A stretch of DNA of 31,010 bases, taken from Alectryocaccomicrobium faecavium. GTDB taxonomy: Bacteria > Bacillota > Clostridia > Christensenellales > Aristaeellaceae. The position numbers and the translations under genes are program-made. A model generated the notes under the pieces. The model saw only the letters and a list, made by a program, of their open reading frames with translations. It was not told the DNA's origin and did no database searches. The stretch covers positions 1 to 31,010 of the forward strand of contig DVOT01000124.1 of the NCBI GenBank assembly GCA_018713425.1. The letters are read 5' to 3'. This document shows, in pieces, positions 1-9,424 of this stretch; the stretch's first letter is position 1, and the number at the start of each line of letters is the position of its first letter.

Positions 1-860
1 CCGCATTCGCCGCCTTTTGATACCACTCCATGGCCAATTCGTCGTCCTGCTCCACGCCATAGCCATCCTCATAGCAGCGGCCCAAACCGACCATACCATC
101 CGAATTCCCCGCTTCGGCGGCTCGCTGGTACCATTCCGCAGCCCGTACGAAGTTCATCGCTATGCCCCGCCCCTGGAAATAACAATCGCCCAGGCGACTC
201 ATGGCTGCGGCATCCCCGGCCTCCGCCGCCGTTTGGTACCATTCCACAGCCTGCTCATAGTCCACTTCTACGCCCTGTCCCTGGAAATAGCAATCCCCCA
301 GGCGAGTCATACCTTCGGCATTGCCAGCCTCCGCCGCCTTTTGGTACCATTCCACGGCCTGCGCAGAATCTACTTCCACGCCACGCCCATGGAAATAGCA
401 ATCGCCCAAGCGGCTCATGGCTTCGGCGTCTCCCGCGTCTGCCGCCCGTTGATACCACTTTGTCGCCAGTTCGAGGTTCATTGCGCCGCCCACATCGCCA
501 GTGAACAGCGCCTCCTGCACTTCCGCCGTGGCAACGCCCGTCTGCTCCCAGCCCAAGTCCCGCTGGAAGCGTTGCACCGCCTCCTGCGTTTTGCCGCCGA
601 ATGCGCCATCGGCCTCACCCTCCGCCAAATAGCCCAGCTCTATCAACCGCGTTTGCAAATCGAGCACGGCTTCCCCGCTATCCCCGTCTTCCAGGTTCAT
701 TGCCTCCGCCGCTTCTTGGGCCTCTTCAGCAATCAATTTTTCTACCCGGGCGATGGCTTCCGTGGCAATTCCAGGTTCATTTTCTTCTGCTTTTTGATAC
801 CACTCCAGCGCCTGCACATAGTCCTTTATCTCAGTCTCCAAAAATTCCCCGCAATCGTAC
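1..860 (-). repeat. Long tandem duplication, copy B (partner at 2557-3416)
   Basis: This is the second copy of the block at 2557-3416. Both contain the same order: Sel1 units, a unit with the rare MNFVRAAEWYQ sequence, three more Sel1 units, the peptidoglycan-binding domain, and a degenerate Ala/Glu-rich helix. The left limit cannot be set because the window ends. Confidence 0.85.
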
Positions 861-3800
861 ATCGCCTGAGGTTTGCCCCATTGCGTTGCTTTTTTGTACC
901 ATTCCAGCGCCAGTTCATTGTTTTTTTCTACGCCATTGCCCTGCCGGTAACAGTATGCCAAGTCTCCCATTGCAAGGGTATAACCGGATTCCGCAGATTT
1001 TCGATACAATTCCACTGCTTGTTCGTAATCTTGCTCCACACCCACACCATGCTCATAGCAAAACCCCAAATCCCTCAGCGCTCCGGCATCTCCCGCTTCA
1101 GCCGCCTTCCGATACAATTCTATGGCCTTTTCATAATCCCGTTCTACACCTATCCCTCCAATATAGCAGCCTCCTAGAAAGTGCATAGCCTGATCATCTC
1201 CAGCTTCGGCAGCTTTTAGATACCACTCCGCAGCTAAAGATCTTTGTTCGTCATTTTCGCCATGATAAAAATAGAAAGTACCTATTTCTCTCATTGCCTC
1301 GATATTTCCTGCATCCGCCGCCTTCCGATACCACATTAGCCCTTCTTCTATACCCTCGGGCTCCAGACCATGATAGCCCAATTGATAGCAAATTTCTGCT
1401 ACCTTGGCCTTAGCCTCCAAGCTTCCCGCTTCTTCGGCTTTCTGATACCATTCTGCAGCCAGCTCCATATCTTCACGATCCTTGGCATTCGCATCATAAT
1501 AACTTCCTAACGACATCATCGCTTCTGGATTTCCTGCTTTGGCAGCCTTCTGATACCACTGTATCGCTTGTTCATTATCCTGCTCCAAGCCCAAACCTTC
1601 TTCATAACAGCCTCCCAAAGCCACCATTGCGCGGGTGTCTCCCAATTCTGCCGCCTTTTGATACCATTCAATTGCCCGCGCATAATCCCGCTCTACGCCC
1701 AGGCCCTGGAAATAGCAATCCCCCATGCGGCTCATGGCTTCGGCGTTCTCCGCATCCGCCGCCTTTTGATACCATTCCACGGCCTGCGCATAGTCTTGTT
1801 CCATTCCGTCGCCAGTGAAGTAGCTTTCGCCCAAGAAATAATAACATTCTATCAATTTTGCATTTATATAACTAATACTAAAATAACTATTATCATCCAC
1901 ATCTTTCTCGTTAATCGCCCGCTGATACCACTCCACAGCCTGCGCATAATCCCGCTCCACGCCAAGGCCTACCCGGTATCGTTCTCCCAATCGAAACATA
2001 GCTGCGATGCTTCCCGCATCTGCCGCCTTACGATACCATTCCACAGCCCGCTCATAGTCTTGCTCCACGCCAAGGCCCGAAAAATAGCACTCACCCAAGC
2101 GGTACATGGCTCCGGCATCTCCTGCATCCGCCGCCCTCCGATACCACTCCACGGCCTGCGCATAGTCTTGCTCCACGCCCGTGCCGCCGAAATAGCAATT
2201 GCCCAAGCGGCTCATGGCTTCCGCATGGCCGGAATCGGCCGCCCTCTGGTACCACTCCGCGGCTTGCGCATCATCCTGCTCCACGCCTCTGCCAGTGGAA
2301 TAGCACTCACCCAGGCAATACATGGCTTCCACATTCCCGGCCTCCGCAGCCCTCTGATACCACTGCGCCGCTTGTGCGTCATCCTGCTCCACACCCTCGC
2401 CTTCCGCATAGCAACGCCCCAATTCCAGCATGATACCATCGTCTTCCGTATTTGCGGCCCTCTGTCGCCATTCCACCGCCCGCGCAGAATCCTGCTCTAC
2501 GCCATGCCCCGTTTCATAGCAATACGCCAGGAAATTCGCCATCGCGCGCGCATTCCCCAATTCAATCGCCTTTTCATACCATTCGATGGCCAGCTCTTCA
2601 TTCTGCTCCACGCCATAACCGCCCTCATAGCAGCGGCCCAAACCGGCCATACCATCCGCATTGCCCGCTTCAGCGGCCCTCTGGTACCATTCCGCAGCCC
2701 GTACGAAGTTCATCGCTATGCCCCGACCCTGGAAATAACAATCGCCCAGGCGACTCATGGCTGCGGCATCCCCGGCCTCCACCGCCGTTTGGTACCATTC
2801 CACAGCCTGTTCGTAGTCCACTTCCACGCCCTGCCCATGGAAATAGCAATCCCCCAAGCGAGTCATACCTTCGGCATTCCCGGCATCCGCCGCTTTTTGG
2901 TACCATTCCACAGCCTGCTCGTAGTCCGCTTCCACGCCCTGCCCCTGGAAATAGCAATCCCCCAGGCGGCTCATGGCTGCGGCGTCGCCCGCGTCTGCCG
3001 CCCGTTGATACCACTTCGCCGCCAGTTCGAGGTTCACTTCGCCGCCTACATCGCCGGCGAACAGCGCCTCTTGCACTTCCGCCGTGGCGACGCCCGTCGG
3101 CTCCCAGCCCTGATCCTGCTGGAAGCGTTCCAACGCCTCCTGTGTCTTTCTGCCGAACGCGCCATCATCTTCGCCCTGCGCCAAATAGCCCAGTTCAATC
3201 AAACGCGTTTGCAAATCGAGCACAGCTTCCCCGCTATCCCCGTCTTCCAGGTTCATTGCTTCCGCCGCTTCCTCGGCCTGTTCGGCAGCCAATTCTTCCA
3301 GCTGAGCAATCTCTTCCGTGGCAATCCCAGGCTGGATTGCTTCCGCCCGTTTGCTCCATTCCAGCGCCTGCACATAGTCCTGCTCCACGCCCATTCCCGC
3401 GAAATAGCAAGCGCTCAGGTTATGCATGGCCTCGGCGCTTCCCGCATCCGCCGCCTGCCGGAGCAGCTCTACGCCCCGCGCGGCATCCTGTTGCACGCCA
3501 TTGCCAAGAATATAATTGATGCCCAAATTGGTCATTGCCGCGGCGCTACCGGCATCCACGGCCCTTTGATACCATTCCACGGCCTGCGCATAATCCTGCT
3601 CCACGCCGTGGCCGCTGAAATAGCAATATCCCAAGTTGTTCATGGCATCGGCATTCCCGGCATCCGCCGCCTTTTGATACCAGTCTACAGCCTGCGCATA
3701 ATCCTGCTCTACGCCGCGGCCATATTCATAGCAATATGCCAGGTTCACCATGGCCGCATCGTTCCCGGCATCGATGGCGTTGCGGTACCACTCCACCGCC

Positions 3801-6800
3801 TGCGCCGAATCTTGCTCCACGCCGCGGCCAAAATCATAGCACACGCCCAAATTCAGCATGCCGCTATCGCTGCCCGCGTCTGCCGCCCGCCGGTACCATT
3901 CTACGGCCTGCTCATAATCCTGCTCCACACCATTGCCATACTCATAAGCAAATCCCAAATTGTTCATGGCATCGATGCTGCCCGCATCCACCGCCCGCCG
4001 GTACCATTCCACAGCCTGCGCGGAATTTTGCTCCACGCCCTTGCCATATTCATAAGCAAATCCCAGGTTGTTCATGGCCTCGGCGTGTCCGGTGTCCGCC
4101 GCTCTTTGATACCACTCTATGGCCCGCGCATAATCTTGCTCCACCCCTTGGCCAAGCTCATAGCAATACGCCAAATTGTTCATCGCATCAATGTTGCCGC
4201 CTTCGACGGCCTTTTGATACCATTCCACGGCCAGGGCATAATCCTGCTCTACGCCTTCGCCGAAATAATAGCGATTCCCCAGGGCATACTGCGCCTCGGC
4301 ATTGCCCGCTTCAGCCGCCTGCCGATACCATTCTACCGCGGTTTCCTGATCGTCGTACCCTTCCTCGTAGCAACGCCCCAGCCCAAGCATTCCGGCCGGA
4401 TCTCCCGCCTCAGCGGCCCGCCGGTACCATTCCTCGGCCTGTTCATAGCTTTGCTCTATCTCCTCGCCATAGAAATAGCGGTCTCCCAGGCGGCTCATCG
4501 CCTCAGCATCCATGGGTTCCTCGCCCTCAGATTGCGCATCGTCCATTTCCGTGTTTTCGATCTCCATCTCCTTCTCCGGCAGCGCAACATTCGCTGCGCT
4601 TGTCGGCGTGCGATGTTCCGGAGTGGGCGCCGCGGAATCAATCAAAATGGTGGCGTGCACCGTCTCCCACGACACGCCTATCTCGTTGGAAGAATACAGC
4701 TGAATCGTGCAAGCCGTGCCATCCGCCAAGCCTGCCTCGCTCAAATCCAGCGCGAGCACAAACCCGGCCGCTTCCATTTCGCAATTGGCCAGCCCGGAAA
4801 CCTTCTCGTTGATATCCTGGCGGAAGTATTGCGTGAGCTCCCCGGTTCCCGTTTCAAAATAGCCCGTCCACACTTTGCGGCCCAAATCGTCGAACACTTC
4901 ATACCGTTCAAAATAGGGCGTACTTCCGCTCTGGCGGCATACCCAGCCCGTAAGCAGGATATCGTCCGCGCGGAAAGCGCTCTGCGCCGGGGCATCAAAG
5001 CCAATCGCATACTGCGCACCCAGATTGACATAGGGTTCGCCAATCTCGCCCACTTTTTCCTTTTCGCCAAGTTTCGCCGTGCCGAGTTCAAAGGAATACT
5101 CCTCGTGCTCGGTGAGAATCCGCATGGTCACCCGATATTCGCCGCTGAGGCAGTCGGGAACAGAAATGGAGTGAATGATATAGGCGGAATCGGCATAATT
5201 CAAGTTGAGGGCGCCCTGGGCGTACACGTCCGACAGGCGCTGCGAATCCGTCATTTCTTCCCGCTCAAACACGGCCCTGTAGCTGTGGCCATCGCTTTCG
5301 CTTTCGAAATAGATTGTGACGTATCCATCCCGCATATCGTAGCCGCTGCAGCAAACCAAGATGTCCGTAGAGAGCGTATCCCCCACGTTCACAGCGCCAA
5401 ATTCCACCATTTCGGCGTCCACCAGCGCTTCGGCCAGCGCGCTCGTGTTTTCATAGTGCAATTGCTTTTCCGCGCGATTGCCCGTGCGATCCACGGCTAC
5501 CACCTGGATGCTGGTATCCTCCTTCAGTGCGTATTCCGCAAGGATGGGCACTTGCGCGGAATTCTCCCCTTCAAAAACCAGCGCCCCATCGAGCCATAGC
5601 TGCAGCGCATAGCCATTTTCTTCATTTGGCACAGCGATTTCCAGCTGCATGGTATCGCGCGTGATGATCGCGGGCTCCACGGAAAGTTCCGGCGGCAAAG
5701 TATCCCGGTACAGCACAATATCCGCTTGCGTTCCCGCCAGCGCCGCTGCGGGGAAGCTGTTTTCCTCCGCGTATTGAATGACAACCGTCGTTTCCCCTTC
5801 GCGCAGCCATTCGCCCATATCGCAATAGGCCATTCCGTCTGCTCCGGCAGAAACCTGCGCCTGCTCTTCCTCATCCGCAGCGATGGAAAGCGCCAGCACA
5901 GCGCCCGGCTCCGCCGCGATTTCCAGGCGCACGGTTTCGCTGGCTCCCTTGGGTTGGGCAGCTTCCTCGCGGTTTACGATGGAAATGGGGGTCAGCGCCT
6001 CCACCGCAAGCGTTCCTTGCGCCCGGTTGCCCGCCGCATCGTATACATCCACCACAACCACATCTCCGGTGGAAAGCTGCTCGCCTTCCGCCAGGCGCAG
6101 CACAGCGCTATCCGCCACTTGTCCGCCATCCGTGCGGCCAACCTCCCTTTCGTCCACCCGCGCCACGGCTTCCCAGCCATTTTCTTCGCCGGGCACCTGG
6201 ATCTCTATCTCGTTCTGCCCCGGAAGAAGCCGTTCCTGGGCAAAGCGCATCTGCGGGGCAATCCCGTCATACTGCAGGGAAATTGTCGTTTGCGGGGCAT
6301 CCTCCATGGCATACCCGCCGACCGTGATGTAGCCAATCTCCAGGGTATTTTCTCCCTGCGCGGGCAGCAGCTCGCCCTGGGCCGCCACGGCTTCCGCCGT
6401 GCCGTCCGGAGTGTTGCGCAGGAGCGCACCCTGTTCTATGGCAATTTCCAGCTCGCCCGTTTCGCCCGTGGGCACTTCCCAAGTACATTCGCCCCACGCG
6501 ACGCGCAGCAGGGAATCTGGCTCTGCCGATAGTGCAAGCCAAACCCGTGCATCTGCACCAAAAATCGTGCTTTCCAGCGTCTCGCGGTTGCCAACCACGA
6601 TCTCCGCGGCCGTGCGCGCAAAGGCCACCGTTTCCACTGCCTGGTTCCCAGCGCGGTCTTGGGCAACGATTTCCACAACGCTTTCCTCGGAAAGCTCGCC
6701 CTTTTCCAATGGCAAGCGCACCCAAGAATCCGCTTGGGCCTCAAGCGTCGTCCAAAGCTCGCCATCCACCCAAAGCGCGATTTCGCAGGCCGCTTCTTCC

Positions 6801-9418
6801 TGCAAAACCCGCGCTTCAACGCTGCGCGCATGCTGATCCACCGTTGCCGGGCGAACCTCCAGCAACGGCTCTATGGTATCCACGCCAATCGAAAGAGCCA
6901 CCGGCGCTTCCGCGTTCGCACCGCTCCCCGAATAGGCAAGCGTCACCGCGTTGGCGCCCTGTTCGAACAAGACCACCGGCATTTCGATGATGAACGTTCC
7001 ATCCTCTTCCACCACATAGCTGCCGGAAATTTCCCCGTTTATGGTCACATCCAACGCTGCGTCCGGTTCTGCCGAACCGGTTAAAACGAGCGCATCGCCC
7101 GCGCCTAGCCAAGTCGCGTCCAAAGCTTCCCGCGCCTGCAGGGCAATGGGCGCAAACCGCACCGGCGTGGGCACAAGCGTGGGTTCTACCACCGGCAGGC
7201 GTTCCTGCACGGGCGCCACCGCATCGTCTCCCCGCACCCGGGCGCGGATTTCCAGCGCGTCGGTTTCCGTCAAATCCATATTCAGCTGCACGGTGAAGGC
7301 ATATCCGCCCTCGATCTCCGTCCATTCGGCTTCCACCCGATTGCCATTGACCACGAGCTCGATTTCTTCGGCATCCACCCGGCCGCTCACCAGCACGCGG
7401 CCATTGATATCGATCTCGCCCACGCCAGAAGCGACATTCTCCTCCTCCAGCACAAGCGCCAGGGATGGCGGCGGTTCCGGCGTGGCGATGGGCGCCATTC
7501 CGGTCGCCCGTGCGCTATCGCCGTTTGCTTCCGCGTAGTCCACCACCACGCGAATGCTTTCCGTCCCCTCTTCAGGGGTTCCTTCCGCAGCAAACTCGCG
7601 CAAAAGCGCATTTTCCGTCTCTTCCAGGGAAAGCGCCCACTCCTCGCCATTGGCGCGCAGCGAAACCGCGTCCCAATCGATTTCCCGATTGGCCGCAATG
7701 GTGCCCCGCAAGATGACGCCCGTTTCCGTGCGCTCCACCGGCGATTCCAGCGAAAGCTGCAAGACTGGGGCGGGCGCAACAATCGTCCATTCCTCCGAGG
7801 CGTACACCACTTCGCCATCCCGGCTCTGCAGTGCGAGGCGCAGGAAATCCCGGGCATCCGGCGCTTCCACAGAGGCCCGGAAAGCAAAGGACCCCGCTTC
7901 CTCTTCCCATATTTCCGCTTCCACCGGTTTCCCATCCACGGCCAACACCAAGTCCTCCGCGTCCACTGCCCCCTGCTCCACAGCAAAGCCACCGCTGATC
8001 GCGATTTGCTGGCCCGCTGTGGCCACGCTTGCGCCACCGTCATCCAGGTGCATGGAAATGCGCGGCGCGGCGCTGGGCATGGTCTCCGCCGTGGGCGTTG
8101 CCGTGGGCGTTGCCGCGGGCGTGGGCGTTGCTGTAGGTATAGGAGTGGGCACGGGTGTTGCCACGAGCGTGGGCGCTGCTGTAGGGGTGGGGGCGGGCGC
8201 GGGCGTTGCCGCGAAGGTACCTTCCGGCGATTCTTCCGCAAAAGAAGGCGAAAGCATAGAAAAATCCGCGGCAGGCGTTCTCAGCTCTGTGGGCGAGGGA
8301 AGATCCGTTGTGCGGGTTGAGGATTTCAGCAAGAAATACACCGCCGCGCCCAGCACCCCCACGGCAAGCACGCCCGCCAACGCCGGAAGGAACCGGCGGT
8401 TGTGCTGGATGCTCGTGACTTTGCTATATTTGAGGCGCAACACGCTGACGGCATCGCGCAATTCTGTGCAATTTTCAAACCGTTTCTCTGGATCCGCCTG
8501 CAGGCACTTTAGGAGCACCGCGTTGATATCCGCCGCGATTCCCTTAATGGGCGGGATGGGCTTTTGCTGCTCCAAGCGCATGGAATTCGCCTTATCTTCA
8601 AAAGCGCTTTCCGTACCTATGGAAGAGCCCCGTTCTTGCCGCAGTTCTTGCTCAAAAGGGCGATAGCCGTTGTTGAGCAATTCATAAATCATCACCGCGA
8701 GAGAATAAATATCCGCGCGGTTATCCGCGCCGGCAGCCTTATAGATTTCTGGCGATATGTATGCCTTGGTGCCGCGCATAGGATCGCCCGGGCGCACTTT
8801 TCCCCGAGCCGCTTCGCCAAAATCGCTCAATTTAAAGTGATCCGTATTGGAAGAATAAAAAACGTTGCCCGGCTTTATGTCCCGATGGATGATGCCATTC
8901 TTTTCGCACACGCGCAAGGCGGTCGCCAGTTCTTCCCAGATATAAAGAACCTTTTTCAGATAGGCATAAGAACCCGGCACCAGGTTGCTTTCGCGCAAAT
9001 AGTCCTTCAGCAACGTCAGCCGTTCCATGCAAATGAGCACGTCCCAGCTCTTTTCATAGGTATCCTTGCGCTCTATAATCTGGCTGCTCTGGAAATAGGC
9101 AATGTTGCTTTCGCCTTCGAGCTGCTTCATGATTTTGATCTCATGATCCGCCTTTGCCAGCCGACGGTTGAGCTTTTTCTGCAAATCGGGATCGTTGGGA
9201 TCTTGGCTATTTGCCGCGTCGATCGCAAGAAATTTGAGCGCATTATAATAGCGTTCCCGCCCGCCTCTGGAGTCTCTTTCTTCGCAATAAATTTTATAAA
9301 CGCGGCCAAAGCTGCCGCGGCCAAGGTACGCCTCCTCCAAAGTCGCGCCATCTAGATGCCACTTTCCCAAAATACCCTGCTTATCGTATTCCTTAAGACG
9401 TTCCTCAAAACTGCGCAC
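1..9418 (-). CDS. Giant membrane Ser/Thr protein kinase with Ig-like, Sel1 and peptidoglycan-binding ectodomain (3' end beyond window)
   Basis: One frame stays open from a GTG at 9418 to the left edge (at least 3139 codons). Residues 1-300 are a Hanks-type kinase: glycine loop GRGSFG (33-38), Lys62, catalytic HRDIKPGN (178-185), DFG (199-201) and GTKAYISPE (216-224), so it should be active. A single membrane segment lies near 342-364. Outside it come a Thr/Pro/Ala stalk (about 398-445), Ig-like domains to about 1635 (several with DRAGN/DRTGN-type motifs), then about 37 Sel1 repeats broken by two peptidoglycan-binding domains. GGGAGG six bases before the GTG sets the start. It follows the PP2C gene by 68 bases with no terminator seen, so the two are probably cotranscribed and act on the same substrates. 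The overall plan parallels PASTA kinases such as PrkC, but the sensor part is different. The kinase call is firm. An outside location for the Sel1 array is inferred from the single membrane segment. Confidence 0.9.
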   Translation of the reverse strand, partial: MRSFEERLKEYDKQGILGKWHLDGATLEEAYLGRGSFGRVYKIYCEERDSRGGRERYYNALKFLAIDAANSQDPNDPDLQKKLNRRLAKADHEIKIMKQLEGESNIAYFQSSQIIERKDTYEKSWDVLICMERLTLLKDYLRESNLVPGSYAYLKKVLYIWEELATALRVCEKNGIIHRDIKPGNVFYSSNTDHFKLSDFGEAARGKVRPGDPMRGTKAYISPEIYKAAGADNRADIYSLAVMIYELLNNGYRPFEQELRQERGSSIGTESAFEDKANSMRLEQQKPIPPIKGIAADINAVLLKCLQADPEKRFENCTELRDAVSVLRLKYSKVTSIQHNRRFLPALAGVLAVGVLGAAVYFLLKSSTRTTDLPSPTELRTPAADFSMLSPSFAEESPEGTFAATPAPAPTPTAAPTLVATPVPTPIPTATPTPAATPTATPTAETMPSAAPRISMHLDDGGASVATAGQQIAISGGFAVEQGAVDAEDLVLAVDGKPVEAEIWEEEAGSFAFRASVEAPDARDFLRLALQSRDGEVVYASEEWTIVAPAPVLQLSLESPVERTETGVILRGTIAANREIDWDAVSLRANGEEWALSLEETENALLREFAAEGTPEEGTESIRVVVDYAEANGDSARATGMAPIATPEPPPSLALVLEEENVASGVGEIDINGRVLVSGRVDAEEIELVVNGNRVEAEWTEIEGGYAFTVQLNMDLTETDALEIRARVRGDDAVAPVQERLPVVEPTLVPTPVRFAPIALQAREALDATWLGAGDALVLTGSAEPDAALDVTINGEISGSYVVEEDGTFIIEMPVVLFEQGANAVTLAYSGSGANAEAPVALSIGVDTIEPLLEVRPATVDQHARSVEARVLQEEAACEIALWVDGELWTTLEAQADSWVRLPLEKGELSEESVVEIVAQDRAGNQAVETVAFARTAAEIVVGNRETLESTIFGADARVWLALSAEPDSLLRVAWGECTWEVPTGETGELEIAIEQGALLRNTPDGTAEAVAAQGELLPAQGENTLEIGYITVGGYAMEDAPQTTISLQYDGIAPQMRFAQERLLPGQNEIEIQVPGEENGWEAVARVDEREVGRTDGGQVADSAVLRLAEGEQLSTGDVVVVDVYDAAGNRAQGTLAVEALTPISIVNREEAAQPKGASETVRLEIAAEPGAVLALSIAADEEEQAQVSAGADGMAYCDMGEWLREGETTVVIQYAEENSFPAAALAGTQADIVLYRDTLPPELSVEPAIITRDTMQLEIAVPNEENGYALQLWLDGALVFEGENSAQVPILAEYALKEDTSIQVVAVDRTGNRAEKQLHYENTSALAEALVDAEMVEFGAVNVGDTLSTDILVCCSGYDMRDGYVTIYFESESDGHSYRAVFEREEMTDSQRLSDVYAQGALNLNYADSAYIIHSISVPDCLSGEYRVTMRILTEHEEYSFELGTAKLGEKEKVGEIGEPYVNLGAQYAIGFDAPAQSAFRADDILLTGWVCRQSGSTPYFERYEVFDDLGRKVWTGYFETGTGELTQYFRQDINEKVSGLANCEMEAAGFVLALDLSEAGLADGTACTIQLYSSNEIGVSWETVHATILIDSAAPTPEHRTPTSAANVALPEKEMEIENTEMDDAQSEGEEPMDAEAMSRLGDRYFYGEEIEQSYEQAEEWYRRAAEAGDPAGMLGLGRCYEEGYDDQETAVEWYRQAAEAGNAEAQYALGNRYYFGEGVEQDYALAVEWYQKAVEGGNIDAMNNLAYCYELGQGVEQDYARAIEWYQRAADTGHAEAMNNLGFAYEYGKGVEQNSAQAVEWYRRAVDAGSIDAMNNLGFAYEYGNGVEQDYEQAVEWYRRAADAGSDSGMLNLGVCYDFGRGVEQDSAQAVEWYRNAIDAGNDAAMVNLAYCYEYGRGVEQDYAQAVDWYQKAADAGNADAMNNLGYCYFSGHGVEQDYAQAVEWYQRAVDAGSAAAMTNLGINYILGNGVQQDAARGVELLRQAADAGSAEAMHNLSACYFAGMGVEQDYVQALEWSKRAEAIQPGIATEEIAQLEELAAEQAEEAAEAMNLEDGDSGEAVLDLQTRLIELGYLAQGEDDGAFGRKTQEALERFQQDQGWEPTGVATAEVQEALFAGDVGGEVNLELAAKWYQRAADAGDAAAMSRLGDCYFQGQGVEADYEQAVEWYQKAADAGNAEGMTRLGDCYFHGQGVEVDYEQAVEWYQTAVEAGDAAAMSRLGDCYFQGRGIAMNFVRAAEWYQRAAEAGNADGMAGLGRCYEGGYGVEQNEELAIEWYEKAIELGNARAMANFLAYCYETGHGVEQDSARAVEWRQRAANTEDDGIMLELGRCYAEGEGVEQDDAQAAQWYQRAAEAGNVEAMYCLGECYSTGRGVEQDDAQAAEWYQRAADSGHAEAMSRLGNCYFGGTGVEQDYAQAVEWYRRAADAGDAGAMYRLGECYFSGLGVEQDYERAVEWYRKAADAGSIAAMFRLGERYRVGLGVERDYAQAVEWYQRAINEKDVDDNSYFSISYINAKLIECYYFLGESYFTGDGMEQDYAQAVEWYQKAADAENAEAMSRMGDCYFQGLGVERDYARAIEWYQKAAELGDTRAMVALGGCYEEGLGLEQDNEQAIQWYQKAAKAGNPEAMMSLGSYYDANAKDREDMELAAEWYQKAEEAGSLEAKAKVAEICYQLGYHGLEPEGIEEGLMWYRKAADAGNIEAMREIGTFYFYHGENDEQRSLAAEWYLKAAEAGDDQAMHFLGGCYIGGIGVERDYEKAIELYRKAAEAGDAGALRDLGFCYEHGVGVEQDYEQAVELYRKSAESGYTLAMGDLAYCYRQGNGVEKNNELALEWYKKATQWGKPQAMYDCGEFLETEIKDYVQALEWYQKAEENEPGIATEAIARVEKLIAEEAQEAAEAMNLEDGDSGEAVLDLQTRLIELGYLAEGEADGAFGGKTQEAVQRFQRDLGWEQTGVATAEVQEALFTGDVGGAMNLELATKWYQRAADAGDAEAMSRLGDCYFHGRGVEVDSAQAVEWYQKAAEAGNAEGMTRLGDCYFQGQGVEVDYEQAVEWYQTAAEAGDAAAMSRLGDCYFQGRGIAMNFVRAAEWYQRAAEAGNSDGMVGLGRCYEDGYGVEQDDELAMEWYQKAANA
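503..700 (-). other. Peptidoglycan-binding (PG_binding_1-like) domain inside the Sel1 array, copy farther from the kinase
   Basis: This is the second copy of the domain at 3059-3256, exactly 2556 bases away and clearly similar at DNA level. It keeps the LQTRLIELGYL and DGAFGGKTQEAVQRFQ signatures (from about residue 2907). It lies between a degenerate Sel1 unit and a fresh run of Sel1 units, the same setting as the other copy. Confidence 0.8.
2557..3416 (-). repeat. Long tandem duplication, copy A (partner at 1-860, offset 2556 bases = 852 codons)
   Basis: This stretch and 1-860 align without a frame change at an offset of 2556 bases. The match includes the peptidoglycan-binding domain and flanking Sel1 units. 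The part at 2677-2811 differs from 121-255 at only a few positions, while the part after the peptidoglycan-binding domain (3257-3382 against 701-823) has diverged more and differs slightly in length. The repeat unit probably continues past the left edge. Confidence 0.85.
3059..3256 (-). other. Peptidoglycan-binding (PG_binding_1-like) domain inside the Sel1 array, copy nearer the kinase
   Basis: About 66 residues (from about residue 2055) break the Sel1 periodicity. They read as a PF01471-type domain: SGEAVLDLQTRLIELGYL, then DGAFGRKTQEALERFQ and a GVAT turn. The L-Q-x-x-L-x-x-L-G-Y and D-G-x-F-G-x-x-T-x-x-A-[LV]-x-x-F-Q signatures are characteristic. Such domains bind cell-wall peptidoglycan, which supports an outside location for this part of the kinase. 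Confidence 0.8.
8084..8225 (-). repeat. Thr/Pro/Ala low-complexity stalk of the giant kinase
   Basis: Imperfect short DNA repeats (gcgtgggcgttgc type on the plus strand) encode a run of ATPTPTPAP-like residues just outside the membrane segment. Similar stalks occur in the VWA-FHA protein and in the anchored MBG protein. They are typical of wall-spanning linkers in monoderm bacteria. Confidence 0.8.
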
Positions 9419-9424
9419 GGCAAT

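Larger units (their letters stand above)
1..4512 (-). repeat. Sel1-repeat array (about 37 units of 36 residues) within the giant kinase
   Basis: A 108-base period encodes units of the form AVEWYxxAADAGxAxAMxxLGxCY followed by xGxGVEQDYAQ. These match Sel1-like (TPR-type) repeats, which form alpha-solenoids used for protein-protein binding. I counted about 37 units by eye, the last one cut by the window edge. The array is interrupted at 503-700 and 3059-3256 by peptidoglycan-binding domains. A few units are degenerate, with the Trp replaced or the spacing changed, notably around 1830-1915. Confidence 0.9.

Noticed and set aside
1..4512. 108-base periodic repeats as a possible DNA satellite or CRISPR-like array
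   Set aside because: The period equals 36 codons of Sel1 repeats, and variation follows codon positions, so it is a protein repeat.
1568..5599. Plus-strand open frame of about 1340 codons
   Set aside because: It is exactly codon-aligned on the opposite strand with the Sel1/Ig-like part of the kinase. It shows only the mirror of the Sel1 periodicity (repeated LIPFHGLRIVLLHA-type strings) and no family I know.
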